Source of the DNA: an uncultured Bacteroidales bacterium
GTDB taxonomy: Bacteria > Bacteroidota > Bacteroidia > Bacteroidales > Bacteroidaceae
Direction of reading: 5' to 3'
Length of the DNA: 64,000 bases
Assembly (NCBI GenBank): GCA_902779535.1
Contig: CACZBX010000007.1
Location: 27,031 to 91,030, forward strand
In this document: piece after piece, positions 24,541-33,572 of the stretch
Position numbering within the stretch: the stretch's first letter is position 1
How the letters are laid out: the number at the start of each line of letters is the position of its first letter
The notes under the pieces: generated by a model
What the model was told of the DNA's origin: nothing
The model's database searches: none
Seen by the model: the letters and a program-made list of their open reading frames with translations, nothing else
Translations under genes and position numbers: made by a program

Positions 24541-26733
24541 ATGCTAAAATCTAAACTTGGTTGCTTATTATTACTAGTAGCCTGCAGTCTATTCTTGGTA
24601 GCGTGCTCCCAAAGTGAGGGTGAAGAGGTTTCACTCACAATAAAAGATTCAGGTTATCGCCTGTCAATGGACAAGAAAACCGGATCAGTTGTCTATTTAG
24701 GTAAAAAAGAAAATTTCCTGATAGATAGTAACGAACCGTTATTCCGAATCCGTTTCCGAAATGCAGACGGGACTCCTCAGATTTACACTGCCGCAGATGC
24801 CGCCTCATGCACTTTTACAAAAAAAGGAAAACGCCTTACCTTCTCCTATTCGGGTTTTTCTGACCGCAATTTCCAAGTTTCCGTTTCTGTGACTCCAAAC
24901 AAAAAAGACGGCCTCTTTCATTTCTCCATGAAGGTAGACACGGACGACCAACTGGAATGGATGGAATATCCTTGCATCTCGGTGAAAGAGACTTCCTCAG
25001 AGGACGAAGGAATCCTATGGCCATACAACGAGGGTGCATTTTTCAGCGACGCTTCCAAACATAATTATATCGAACCGGAATATCCAAGTCAAGGAAATTA
25101 CGGCATGTACCCCGGAATGGTCTTGACCCCATTCATCGCTCAGGTAACACACAACGGAGGTGTGTACTTTGGCGCACATGATCCCGCACATAACACCCGA
25201 CAAGTTGATTTTCGAAAGACAGATGAAGGGATTCATCTTCAGATTCGGCTTTATCCAGGCATGGAGAAAGGGTCATACGCCTCAAGTGATGAAACTGTTC
25301 TAGGTTGTTTTGAAGGCAACTGGTATGCTGCAGCGGATATCTATCGTAACTATTTCGACATACATCACGAAGGTTTTGTACGCCTTGAGGAAAACAAATC
25401 GTTACCCAAATGGTATTTTGAACCATATACAGTGCTAACCTATTGCGTCAGAGGTCATCATGACATGGATGAAATGTCGCCCAACAAACTATTCCCTTAT
25501 GTAAACGCTATTCCTATTATAGAAGATTTCAGCAAACAGACAGGTGCTCCTATCATGGCCCTGTTGATGCATTGGGAAGGTTCTGCGCCATGGGCTCCTC
25601 CATACGTCTGGCCTCCTTATGGTGGTGAAGAAGCTCTCAAGGAGTTTGTCAATCGTATGCATGACATCGGCGGAGAAGTGGGTGTTTATTGCAGCGGATT
25701 GGGATGGACTCAAAAGAGCAATCTGATAGATTATGACAAATCTCAAGACTTTGTTGAGGGACATCTGGAAAAGTATATGTGTCTTGCCCCCGACGGAAGT
25801 CTTCCGCTCTCCAGGATCTGTACATATCAACGAAGTGGCTACGACCTCTGCCCGTCAACTGAGTTCACAAAGAATACTCTTCTCGAGGAAATGAAGAAGA
25901 TTCGTTCATCAGGAGTAGCATACATCCAAATGATGGATCAAAACCATGGAGGAACTCCATATATGTGTTATTCTCATGAGCACGGCCACCCTGCAGTACC
26001 AGGAAAATGGGAAAGCGAGGCAGCTAACGAATTATACGAACAGGTCCTCAAAGATAATCCGGGATTAGTTCTCGGATGCGAAAGTGCTGCCGCAGAGCCT
26101 TTCATCCCCAAACTCCTCTTCTCGGACAATCGTTGTGGCCTTAATTTCAACGGAGGACAGCCAGTGCCTCTTTATTCTTATATCTATCATGAATATGTTA
26201 CCAATTTCATGGGTAATAACGTCTGCGGTGACATGTTCATCGATTGCCGTAAGACTCCGGAAATCTTCCAATATCGTCTGGCATATTCATTCCTTGCCGG
26301 TGACTTCCTGACAATTGTCATCAATGATGAGGGAATAATCCAATGGGCTTGGGGACAACGCGATTTTTCACCTGAGTACCGCCCTGATCATGAAGCTTCC
26401 CTTTCTTTGATAAAAGTGTTAACCGAATGGAGGAAAGCATGTCCAGAGTATCTCCAATGTGGACGAACCCTACATCCGCTTGTATTCGAATGTGGAACAT
26501 CACAAATATTCACCAGTACTGGTCCAGTCAATGTGCCAGACGTATTGACTACATCCTACGAGCATAACGGAAAAGCCCTTCATTTCTTGGTGAACTGGAG
26601 AAATACCGAGATAAAAGTACATTCATCGGCATTTGTAGGCAAAGAATATACATTCCACCCCAACGGCGAGAAGATAAAATGTCAGAGTAAAGATATCGTC
26701 CTTCCACCTCTATCGGTGATTGCGATGTATTAA
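24541..26733 (+). CDS. Lipoprotein with DUF6259-like TIM barrel
   Basis: The ATG at 24541 starts a lipoprotein signal (LLLLVACSLFLVACS); a frame from 24502 would add 13 residues before it. An N-terminal beta-sandwich (about 30-265; YRLSMDKKTGSVVYLG) resembles the galactose-mutarotase-like domain of many glycosidases. The central part (about 280-600) reads as a TIM barrel: PIMALLMHWEG, GGEVGVYCSGLGW, VAYIQMMDQNHGG and LVLGCESAAAEPF, with acidic residues at strand ends. A short beta domain closes the protein. This is the layout I associate with DUF6259. Substrate unknown; probable glycoside hydrolase. A TATTTTTG box at 24505-24512 may give it its own promoter. Confidence 0.72.
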   Translation: MLKSKLGCLLLLVACSLFLVACSQSEGEEVSLTIKDSGYRLSMDKKTGSVVYLGKKENFLIDSNEPLFRIRFRNADGTPQIYTAADAASCTFTKKGKRLTFSYSGFSDRNFQVSVSVTPNKKDGLFHFSMKVDTDDQLEWMEYPCISVKETSSEDEGILWPYNEGAFFSDASKHNYIEPEYPSQGNYGMYPGMVLTPFIAQVTHNGGVYFGAHDPAHNTRQVDFRKTDEGIHLQIRLYPGMEKGSYASSDETVLGCFEGNWYAAADIYRNYFDIHHEGFVRLEENKSLPKWYFEPYTVLTYCVRGHHDMDEMSPNKLFPYVNAIPIIEDFSKQTGAPIMALLMHWEGSAPWAPPYVWPPYGGEEALKEFVNRMHDIGGEVGVYCSGLGWTQKSNLIDYDKSQDFVEGHLEKYMCLAPDGSLPLSRICTYQRSGYDLCPSTEFTKNTLLEEMKKIRSSGVAYIQMMDQNHGGTPYMCYSHEHGHPAVPGKWESEAANELYEQVLKDNPGLVLGCESAAAEPFIPKLLFSDNRCGLNFNGGQPVPLYSYIYHEYVTNFMGNNVCGDMFIDCRKTPEIFQYRLAYSFLAGDFLTIVINDEGIIQWAWGQRDFSPEYRPDHEASLSLIKVLTEWRKACPEYLQCGRTLHPLVFECGTSQIFTSTGPVNVPDVLTTSYEHNGKALHFLVNWRNTEIKVHSSAFVGKEYTFHPNGEKIKCQSKDIVLPPLSVIAMY

Positions 26734-26750
26734 TTCAAACTATCAAATAA

Positions 26751-26789
26751 AAATATCCGGTTGTTTTCAAATAAAACAACCGGATATTT
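26751..26789. terminator. Bidirectional intrinsic terminator
   Basis: A 17-bp perfect stem (arms 26751-26767 and 26773-26789, core TATCCGGTTGTTTT) with a five-base loop and T/A tracts on both sides. It ends the DUF6259-like gene and the converging CocE-like gene. Confidence 0.9.
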
Positions 26790-26807
26790 TTTGAAACAGT
26801 AGCTCTA

Positions 26808-28673
26808 TTATTTCATCACTGGAAGCATAATGCATGACGGAGCGTCTTCCTGATGATAAATTCGTATATTCTCTTTCATGACGAAATCCTCAATCGAGCA
26901 AGTATAAGTATTGATAAACTTCTGTGGATTACGGTCGAAGAGCGGGAACCACGAACTCTGGATTTGTATCATCACGCTATGTCCAGGCAGGAAGGTATGT
27001 GTAGCATCATTCATCCGCACATTCACAGGGGTTATCATATTTGGGACGAAAGGTTCTGGGCGTTCGTAGCTGTTACGATAGCGTCCTCGAAGGATCTCGG
27101 CCCGTACTACATGCTGGAACTTTCCCATCTGAGAGCGGTTTCGCTCCATCAGACGTTCCGCTTCTTCCGAATTGCGATAACCGTCGGGATACTCGTCAAT
27201 CAGTTTCACCACAAAATCAGCATCCGTACTACTGATAGCAGCAAAAAGTCGAGCCTCTATCTCACCTGCAATACGCAGCGTATCGGTAAGTGGCTCAGAT
27301 ACAAACGTAATCACATCAGGACGTGCAGCAGCAAAGCGCTGGTCATCAAACTCACGCACCCGATGATCCTCAGGCTCAGGCGAGAATGGAACAGGATGCT
27401 CCATATCCGAAACATATTCGGTGAATGAATTCCCCACATGCGGTTTTTCCAGCGAGACAACACCTTTCTGATGCAGGTAGAATGGTGTTATCTCGACCTT
27501 TTTCTGGGGCCATTCGTCAAAATATCCCCATTTATTTTCTCCGGCAAAGAAAGAAGTCACTTTGTGCATGGGCTTTGATCCTTTACCATCGAGATAGTAA
27601 TTGAAGAAAGGAAATTCTATTTCGTCGAGATAATAATTTGTCGTCCCCTTGCCAAAATAGAAATGATCGTAACCGGTATAATCGCGTACCGCCCATCCAC
27701 CATGCCACCATGGTCCCATAACCAAATAGGATTCTGTTTGAGGCGACTGCTTGCTAATTGCTTTGTAAAGTTCCCATGCGCCAAAGCAATCTTCCGTATC
27801 ATACGATCCCCCAACCACTAGTACGGCTGGTTTCACATCATAACAAGATCGACGTAAGTCCCTCTCCTTCCAAAACTCATCATAATCAGGATGTTTTATA
27901 CAATTGTGCCAAAAAGTAGCTGTAGGATCGTCCAAGATGGCCGTAACATCCTTGAATGTTCCAGCTTTAAGCAGATCGGTATAAACATCATTGCGGATCA
28001 CCTTATTGTATATTTCCTTCGTATAGCGATACCGTCCTTCTGTCTGAGGTATATAATCGAAAGTTTGAAGCAAAGTAAACGCACCGCCATGATGACGGTC
28101 GTCGCCAATGAACCAATCTACGCAGGGAGCTTGAGGTGAAACAGCGACTACTGCCGGATGCCGGCTCAATCCTCCCATCATCGAGTAGAAACCATCGTAG
28201 CTAAAGCCCCATAAACCTACGCGGCCATTGTTGCGTGTGTTTTTTACAAGCCATTCTACGGTATCGTAAGCATCGGTAGCCTCATCGGTGGCAGTTCCTC
28301 CCCTCACCTGTCGATTCTTGTTTAACGGACGCATGTGTTCGGACACACCTTCGCTGCGATGATGTCCACGAACATCCTGAACGACGATGATATAGTTGGC
28401 ATCGGAGAAGTTTTTCCATTCATCGACCAGGTTCTCACGGAACTCTTCGCCATAAGGTTCACACGAATATGGAGTACGTCGCATGATGATGGGACGAGGC
28501 TCTTTCGTTTTCGGCTCGTATATAGATGTGAACAGACGCACGCCATCACGCATCGTAATCATTACCTCGCGCTTGGTATAGCGTTTTTTCAATTTAGTAA
28601 GTTCGTTCCCTAACGATTCAGACGGGGTGAGAACCATTAAAAGCGAGAACAGCAATAATACATACTTTTTCAT
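26808..28673 (-). CDS. Secreted CocE/NonD-family alpha/beta hydrolase (X-Pro peptidase S15 type)
   Basis: A signal peptide (1-22) precedes an alpha/beta-hydrolase with the CocE/S15 hallmarks: VMITMRDGVRLFTSIYEP, oxyanion region VVQDVRGHHRSEG, nucleophile elbow GFSYDG (S158), an aspartate in VGGSYDTEDCFGAWE and the histidine in GPWWHGGW (about 338). The last 200 residues form the jelly-roll domain of this family (APSCIMLPV end). At 621 aa it is full length. Members cleave acyl esters or amides, including beta-lactams and X-Pro peptides. Periplasmic location is inferred from the signal peptide. Monocistronic, divergent from the SpoIIE-type phosphatase. Confidence 0.9.
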   Translation of the reverse strand: MKKYVLLLFSLLMVLTPSESLGNELTKLKKRYTKREVMITMRDGVRLFTSIYEPKTKEPRPIIMRRTPYSCEPYGEEFRENLVDEWKNFSDANYIIVVQDVRGHHRSEGVSEHMRPLNKNRQVRGGTATDEATDAYDTVEWLVKNTRNNGRVGLWGFSYDGFYSMMGGLSRHPAVVAVSPQAPCVDWFIGDDRHHGGAFTLLQTFDYIPQTEGRYRYTKEIYNKVIRNDVYTDLLKAGTFKDVTAILDDPTATFWHNCIKHPDYDEFWKERDLRRSCYDVKPAVLVVGGSYDTEDCFGAWELYKAISKQSPQTESYLVMGPWWHGGWAVRDYTGYDHFYFGKGTTNYYLDEIEFPFFNYYLDGKGSKPMHKVTSFFAGENKWGYFDEWPQKKVEITPFYLHQKGVVSLEKPHVGNSFTEYVSDMEHPVPFSPEPEDHRVREFDDQRFAAARPDVITFVSEPLTDTLRIAGEIEARLFAAISSTDADFVVKLIDEYPDGYRNSEEAERLMERNRSQMGKFQHVVRAEILRGRYRNSYERPEPFVPNMITPVNVRMNDATHTFLPGHSVMIQIQSSWFPLFDRNPQKFINTYTCSIEDFVMKENIRIYHQEDAPSCIMLPVMK

Positions 28674-28748
28674 GACAATTTAATTAGGACATACGAAGTT
28701 AACAATAAAAAAGTATATTGTAGTTTAAATAATTATTATTTTTGTAAC

Positions 28749-28778
28749 TTTGACATTGGAAGTTATTCCGTAACTTTG
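28749..28778 (+). promoter_or_regulatory. Promoter of the SpoIIE-type phosphatase gene
   Basis: TTTG (28749-28752), an 18-base spacer, then TAACTTTG (28771-28778), 38 bases before the TTG start. The same TTTG is part of an upstream TAACTTTG (28745-28752), so two overlapping start sites are possible. Confidence 0.65.
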
Positions 28779-28816
28779 GCTTCACGAAGATTGAAATCAC
28801 AGAAAAAAGAAAAACA

Positions 28817-30790
28817 TTGGAAAAGAAATACTCCTCATTCTCAAGAAGGTTGATTCAAAGAGTCACACTCACGGTTTTAGTCATCATGGCTATTATTTCT
28901 GTGCTTGTGTTCTATGTATCGGTCATCGGTATATTGATGTTCAACCAAGTACACTATTCCGATATCATGAACAATGCCAAAGAGAAAATGACCTCGATGA
29001 TGAACAAGGTTGAGGTTTCGTCGGATAATATTGTCGATGAACTGACATGGCATCTCTCCACACCGGAACAAGTTTTCTCAACAATAGAATATGAATTAAA
29101 CACCAACCAGCATCTTTACGGTGCCGGAGTAAGTTTCATACCGAATTATTACCCTCAGGAAGGACTTTTATTTGAGCCTTATGCACTCAGGAGCAAGAAT
29201 GGTATAACCTTGAGAGATATTAGTTCCGACACCCATGACTACACCAAAGCCGAGTGGTATTTGCAAGGAATAGAGTCTTCGAAAGGTGTTTGGAGTAACC
29301 CTTATTTTGATCCGGATGGAGGTGGAGACATTCTCTGTACCTTCTCTCGACAACTATTGACTCCCGAAGGCAAAGTGGTAGGCGTGTTCGGCATTGACAT
29401 GACACTTGAAGAATTGTACACGATTGTTGTAGACAATTTCAAAAAGGAAAATGAAAAGTCTCCAATCCACAGCTTTATTCCCAAAGATTCGAAATACCAG
29501 ATCTATAGTTTCATCATCGCGCCAGATGGAACCTACATCGTTCATCCCGACATGAACCGGACTCTCATAACAAATTTCGATAATTTTGCCACCGGGAAGG
29601 ACTCCGTCCAATATCGAAGACTTGGGGCTGCGATGAAAGCGGGAAAAACGGGTGATATGAATGTTACGGTTGACGGCATCCACTCTGTTGTTTATTATGC
29701 ACCGCTTTTGAATTCAGGATGGTCAATGGGCGTTGTCGTTCCAAGAAACAGCATGCTCATTCCCGGGTATATAATAAGCTCCATCATCATCATCCTTATC
29801 TTGTTGGGACTCTTTATTATCTTCCTTATCTGCCACACTACCATACAGAGAACAACAAAACCGCTCATTCAACTCACCAAATCAACCGAGGAAGTGGCAA
29901 GAGGTGAATTTAATGCAATACTCCCTGAAATAAAGACAAATGATGAAATTCGACATCTGCGCGACTCTTTCGACAATATGCAGAAGTCGCTCTCACTATA
30001 TGTCAAGGAACTCACGGAAACGACAGCCCAAAAAGCATCCATGGAGAATGAATTAGATGTAGCACGTAAAATCCAGATGGCTATGCTACCTATGAAATGG
30101 CCCGCTTTCCCCGAAAGAAATGACATCGACATCTATGGTAGTGTCACTCCTGCGAAAGCGGTCGGCGGCGATCTATACGACATTCACATACAAAACGGGA
30201 AACTTTATTTCTGTATTGGAGACGTTGCGGGCAAAGGTGTCCCTGCATCCCTTGTCATGTCGACGGTCATATCCACATTCCATACGCTTTCTGCCTTTGA
30301 AGATAATCCAGCCCGCATCATTTCTTCAATGAGTTCCTCGCTAGCGGAAAGAAACGGAAATATGATATTTGTCACTTTCTTTGCCGGAGTACTGGATCTT
30401 TCTACAGGAGAATTGCTGTTTTCCAATGCCGGTCACAATGCGCCGATGATTATCTCCGGCGGAAAGGCAGAGATGCTAAAAATCGACCCCAATGTGCCAA
30501 TGGGCATAGAGCCTGACTGGAAATATTCAATGCAGAAAATGACCCTTTCTCCCGATATGATGCTCTTCCTTTATACTGACGGACTGACCGAAGCGACCAG
30601 GAACGATGGGAAAATGTTCGAAGAAGAAAGAGTATTGAAACATCTTTCGGGTGTAGACGATGGCATTTCAGCCCAAAATATCATAACCCATATGCTTAAA
30701 GCGGTAAATAAGTTCGTCGGAAATGCCGAACAGAGCGATGACCTTACGATGCTCACATTGAGATTGACCAAAGAGTACAAAAGCAAATAA
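28817..30790 (+). CDS. Membrane-anchored SpoIIE/RsbU-type serine phosphatase with Cache and HAMP domains
   Basis: An N-terminal transmembrane helix (about 15-42), a periplasmic double-Cache-type sensor (about 45-305; GAGVSFIPNYY, GVWSNPYFDPDGGGD, VFGIDMTLEEL), a second helix (about 315-340), HAMP (345-400), a coiled coil (QKASMENELDVARKIQMAML) and a PP2C-type SpoIIE domain with metal motifs GGDLYD, GDVAGKGVPA, NAGHNAP and QSDDLT. It would dephosphorylate an anti-anti-sigma-like partner in response to an extracellular ligand. No STAS or anti-sigma gene is adjacent. The only plausible start is TTG at 28817: no in-frame ATG precedes the first membrane helix. Confidence 0.9.
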   Translation: MEKKYSSFSRRLIQRVTLTVLVIMAIISVLVFYVSVIGILMFNQVHYSDIMNNAKEKMTSMMNKVEVSSDNIVDELTWHLSTPEQVFSTIEYELNTNQHLYGAGVSFIPNYYPQEGLLFEPYALRSKNGITLRDISSDTHDYTKAEWYLQGIESSKGVWSNPYFDPDGGGDILCTFSRQLLTPEGKVVGVFGIDMTLEELYTIVVDNFKKENEKSPIHSFIPKDSKYQIYSFIIAPDGTYIVHPDMNRTLITNFDNFATGKDSVQYRRLGAAMKAGKTGDMNVTVDGIHSVVYYAPLLNSGWSMGVVVPRNSMLIPGYIISSIIIILILLGLFIIFLICHTTIQRTTKPLIQLTKSTEEVARGEFNAILPEIKTNDEIRHLRDSFDNMQKSLSLYVKELTETTAQKASMENELDVARKIQMAMLPMKWPAFPERNDIDIYGSVTPAKAVGGDLYDIHIQNGKLYFCIGDVAGKGVPASLVMSTVISTFHTLSAFEDNPARIISSMSSSLAERNGNMIFVTFFAGVLDLSTGELLFSNAGHNAPMIISGGKAEMLKIDPNVPMGIEPDWKYSMQKMTLSPDMMLFLYTDGLTEATRNDGKMFEEERVLKHLSGVDDGISAQNIITHMLKAVNKFVGNAEQSDDLTMLTLRLTKEYKSK

Positions 30791-30818
30791 TTTAAAAGTA
30801 AAGAAAAAGTACTATTTA

Positions 30819-30849
30819 TTTGATTTACAAGAAATAAAATATATATTTG
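30819..30849 (+). promoter_or_regulatory. Promoter of the GlsB/YeaQ gene
   Basis: TTTG (30819-30822), a 19-base spacer, then TATATTTG (30842-30849), 36 bases before the ATG. Confidence 0.75.
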
Positions 30850-30885
30850 CATAAAACATATGTTTAACTCTTTAATATTGTTGCT

Positions 30886-31119
30886 ATGGGTATTATTTTG
30901 TGGATTCTCTATGGTTTAGCAGCAGGTGTATGTGCTTCTTGGCTACTCGGTTCAAGTCATGAATGGTACTGGAATATTATCATTGGAATCATTGGTAGTG
31001 TTGTTGGAGGATTTGTTGCAGGTTTGTTAGGCATCAAGAGTACCAATTGGATTGGCTCATTCATTATCTCTGTGATTGGTGCAGTTATCTGTCTATTACT
31101 CTACAACTATTTGGCTTAG
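30886..31119 (+). CDS. GlsB/YeaQ/YmgE-family small stress membrane protein
   Basis: A 77-aa protein with three hydrophobic helices and the family's glycine pattern: ILWILYGLAAGVCASWLLGS, then IIIGIIGSVVGGFVAGLLGI and a last helix to the C-terminus. These transglycosylase-associated-type proteins are inner-membrane and often induced by general or acid stress; the mechanism is unknown. It has its own promoter. Confidence 0.88.
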   Translation: MGIILWILYGLAAGVCASWLLGSSHEWYWNIIIGIIGSVVGGFVAGLLGIKSTNWIGSFIISVIGAVICLLLYNYLA

Positions 31120-31141
31120 CTTAGCCTCAAGAAAGATTTAA

Positions 31142-31483
31142 CGTATAGCCTCCCTTCGGGGAGGCCTGGCCGTGGGATGCGGGATGTATGCACTGAGCGG
31201 CATCTGTACCGTACTGGTTCTCCTGTTCTTGGAAGTTCTGAACTCCGACAGCATCAAGCTGGGGGACAAAGAAGTCAATGCCATGTTCTCCTCACCGGAC
31301 GAAGAAGCCATCAAGAATGCCCTCGCCAGTCTGGGCCGCCGCGTCAAAGATTACTCGCTTTCCAAGCAAGAAAACGGATACAAGCTCGAAGTTGTCCTAC
31401 ACGTCCCCAAGAAGGAATACGGGGTAAACCTTCTCACCTCCCTTTCCTCCATCCCTGGGGTGCAGCTGGAAAGCTTCAACTGA
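31142..31483 (+). pseudogene. 3' remnant of an MgtC/SapB-family gene
   Basis: The frame is open from 31142, directly after a TAA, with no ATG near its beginning. It reads GGLAVGCGMYALSGICTVLV, the last transmembrane segment typical of MgtC, then a cytoplasmic tail with the C-terminal ACT-like pattern (DEEAIKNALASLGRRVKDYS ... GVQLESFN). The first membrane helices are missing. A GTG at 31172 or an ATG further on could allow a short product, but truncation is the simpler reading. Third codon positions are clearly more GC-rich than in the neighbours (TCCATCCCTGGGGTGCAGCT), suggesting transfer. At 31148-31165 GCCTCCC-TTCG-GGGAGGC forms a UUCG-capped hairpin. Confidence 0.65.
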
Positions 31484-31512
31484 TTCATTATTCCTAGAAT
31501 GAATATCCGGAG

Positions 31513-31543
31513 CCTACGCGGGTCATGATGCTGTCCGCGTAGG
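31513..31543 (+). terminator. Probable terminator after the mgtC remnant
   Basis: Arms CCTACGCGG and CCGCGTAGG (9 bp, 13-base loop), followed after a short GC stretch by TTTTGTTTTTT. Confidence 0.65.
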
Positions 31544-31553
31544 GGCCGATTTT

Positions 31554-31587
31554 GTTTTTTGCAGTATTTTTTTTAATGAAATAAGAC
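31554..31587 (+). repeat. Junction repeat A, copy 1
   Basis: GTTTTTTGCAGTATTTTTTT followed by TAATGAAATAAGAC. It aligns with five other copies between 33.5 and 36.5 kb (consensus GTTTTTAGCAGTATTATTTT followed by a GGAAACAAAA-like end). It lies between the mgtC-remnant terminator and the GH35 gene. Confidence 0.6.
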
Positions 31588-31598
31588 TTAATATAATT

Positions 31599-33326
31599 AT
31601 GAAAAAAATGCGTTATTTATTATTGCTGACTTTCACGCTATTAATCATGGTTGCCCAAGCGCAGCCTAGGCTGGTGAAAAAGAATGGAAGCACCCATTTT
31701 GAGATAGATGGAAAACCTTTTGTCATGTTTACTGGTGAGCTTCACAATTCCACCAGCACCAGTGAAAGCTACATGCAGGAGATTGGCGTCTGGAAGCAGA
31801 TGAAAGATGCTCACTTCAACACCGTTATCGCCTCATGCTCATGGGATGTCATAGAGCGCGAACCAGGCAAGTATGATTTTACTTCGGTAGATCATGTGAT
31901 ACGTAACGCTCGTGAGAACGGTCTCAAGGTGGTCATGATATGGTTTGCCAGTTGGAAGAACGGAAATTCTACCTATGCACCTAGCTATATCAAGCGGAAT
32001 CCGTCAAAGTATCCACTGGTTAAGAATGAGGAAGGCAAGACCTTGAATGTACTCTCTACCTTCGGCGAAGCATCCAAGAACGCAGATAAAGCTGCTTTTA
32101 CAGCTCTTATGCGTCATATACGTGAGATAGACAAGGACTACACTGTGATTATGATGCAGGTGGAGAACGAAATGGGTATCTTAGGGTCGAAAAGAGATTT
32201 CTCACCTGCCGCAGAAAAGGCATGGAAGGGACAAGTTCCTGCTGATCTTATCAATTATCTGAAAGCACACAAAGGTAAGCTTTTCCCAGAACTTGAGAAA
32301 GTTTGGGCTGCCGCTGGCTATAAGACCAATGGAACATGGGAGGAAGTCTTCGGTAAAAGCCACTCCAACACAGAGGATTGGAAGGAGTATCCTTACTATA
32401 CAGAAGAACTTTTCCAAGCATATTACTATGCCAAGTATGTAGGTGAAGTGACAGCAGCTGGTAAAACAGAGCATAATATCCCAATGTATGTGAACAACTG
32501 GCTCAAGCAGCCCGGTATGGGCGCTCCTGGTGGTTTCCCTTCAGGTAGTCCGCTTCCAGAGGTCATCGATGTATGGAGGGCTGCAGCTCCTGCTATAGAT
32601 TTTACTGCACCAGACATTTATATCAATGAGTATGAATGGGTTTTGAGTCAGTTTGCACTCAGTGAGAACCCTATCTTTATTCCTGAATGTCGAAGCGATG
32701 TGGCTAAGGCACTCTATGCATACGGCGAATACGACGCTATGGGATTTGCTCCGTTTGGTTTCGACGGTCCTGCCGGTCGTGGTGCTGGTGGTATGTCAGC
32801 CGAGGAGTATTCCAACTTCCAGAAGTGCTATGGTCTCCTCTCTGGTATGGGTACGATGCTTACAGACAACTATGGTTCCGATAAGATGAGAGGATTCTTT
32901 GTAACGGCCGATAACCCCAATCCAAGCATTGAAATGGGAGATTATAAAATTACCTTCTCATCTACACAGCGCATGCGAGCCTTTAACTACGGACAGGGTG
33001 CCGAGCAGCTGGCTGCTGATAATGCTGCGCTTGCTGCAAGAAACAGGAACCAGACACAGTCGGGTGCCCTTATCATACAGACGGGTGCTGATGAGTTCTA
33101 TGTAGTGGCTATCAATGGAGTACTGAACTTTGCTCCTAGAAATCCTAAGACCAAGGGAAGAGTATTATTAGATACCCTTGAAGAAGGAACCTTTAAGGAT
33201 GGGAAATGGATTCCTGGAAGAAACTTGAACGGTGATGAAAACCGTCCGAACATCGTGGGTGTGGGTGCCATGAGAATTGTACTTTATCAATCCACAGTTG
33301 ATGCTCCTGCAGGCCGGTGGGGATAA
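31599..33326 (+). CDS. Secreted GH35-like beta-galactosidase with DUF5597-type C-terminus
   Basis: A signal peptide (1-22) is followed by a GH35-like TIM barrel: FTGELHNSTSTS, NTVIASCSWDVIEREPGKYD, acid/base E189 in MMQVENEMG and nucleophile E363 in FIPECRSD. A beta-rich C-terminal part (about 400-575) corresponds to the DUF5597-type domain. At 575 aa it is shorter than the 753-aa GH35 at 46.2-48.5 kb and has different flanking motifs, so it belongs to another subgroup. Secreted or periplasmic galactosidase activity is inferred from the family. It stands alone between repeat copies. Confidence 0.85.
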   Translation: MKKMRYLLLLTFTLLIMVAQAQPRLVKKNGSTHFEIDGKPFVMFTGELHNSTSTSESYMQEIGVWKQMKDAHFNTVIASCSWDVIEREPGKYDFTSVDHVIRNARENGLKVVMIWFASWKNGNSTYAPSYIKRNPSKYPLVKNEEGKTLNVLSTFGEASKNADKAAFTALMRHIREIDKDYTVIMMQVENEMGILGSKRDFSPAAEKAWKGQVPADLINYLKAHKGKLFPELEKVWAAAGYKTNGTWEEVFGKSHSNTEDWKEYPYYTEELFQAYYYAKYVGEVTAAGKTEHNIPMYVNNWLKQPGMGAPGGFPSGSPLPEVIDVWRAAAPAIDFTAPDIYINEYEWVLSQFALSENPIFIPECRSDVAKALYAYGEYDAMGFAPFGFDGPAGRGAGGMSAEEYSNFQKCYGLLSGMGTMLTDNYGSDKMRGFFVTADNPNPSIEMGDYKITFSSTQRMRAFNYGQGAEQLAADNAALAARNRNQTQSGALIIQTGADEFYVVAINGVLNFAPRNPKTKGRVLLDTLEEGTFKDGKWIPGRNLNGDENRPNIVGVGAMRIVLYQSTVDAPAGRWG

Positions 33327-33385
33327 CCAACCTGTAATAGTGTATCCATATTTAATGAAGATACTCATAGCTTAAGTTTGCCCTT

Positions 33386-33541
33386 ATGGTTGGAAACACG
33401 TATGAGTATTATCAAGAAATTGTTCCTGTCGAGAAATGGGTTCATAGTGCTTTGAAGAATATTACCCTGGACAATGAACCATTAAAGATAAACTATTTGG
33501 AATATATGAATCTCTTCCAAGCGAAAGGATTTGTCCATTGA
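33386..33541 (+). pseudogene. 51-codon orphan frame, probably a gene remnant
   Basis: An ATG-started frame of 51 codons (VGNTYEYYQEIVPVEKWVHS...) with normal-looking amino-acid content. The family is not recognised. It stops directly against repeat-A copy 2, like the other truncated pieces here. It could be a small gene, but no promoter or homologous motif supports that. Confidence 0.35.
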
Positions 33542-33572
33542 GTTTTTAGCAGGTTTTTGATGGAAACAAAAC
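33542..33572 (+). repeat. Junction repeat A, copy 2
   Basis: GTTTTTAGCAGG, then TTTTTGATGGAAACAAAAC. It begins at the base after the stop of the orphan frame and runs into the start codon of the CDP-alcohol phosphotransferase gene. The internal TATTATTTT block is shortened. Confidence 0.55.

Noticed and set aside
31177-31497. 106-aa arginine-rich frame overlapping the mgtC remnant
   Set aside because: It is a shifted frame of the GC-rich mgtC fragment; the other frame matches MgtC.
33386-33541. 51-codon orphan as a toxin or antitoxin
   Set aside because: No partner gene, no promoter and no recognisable fold; listed only as a possible remnant.
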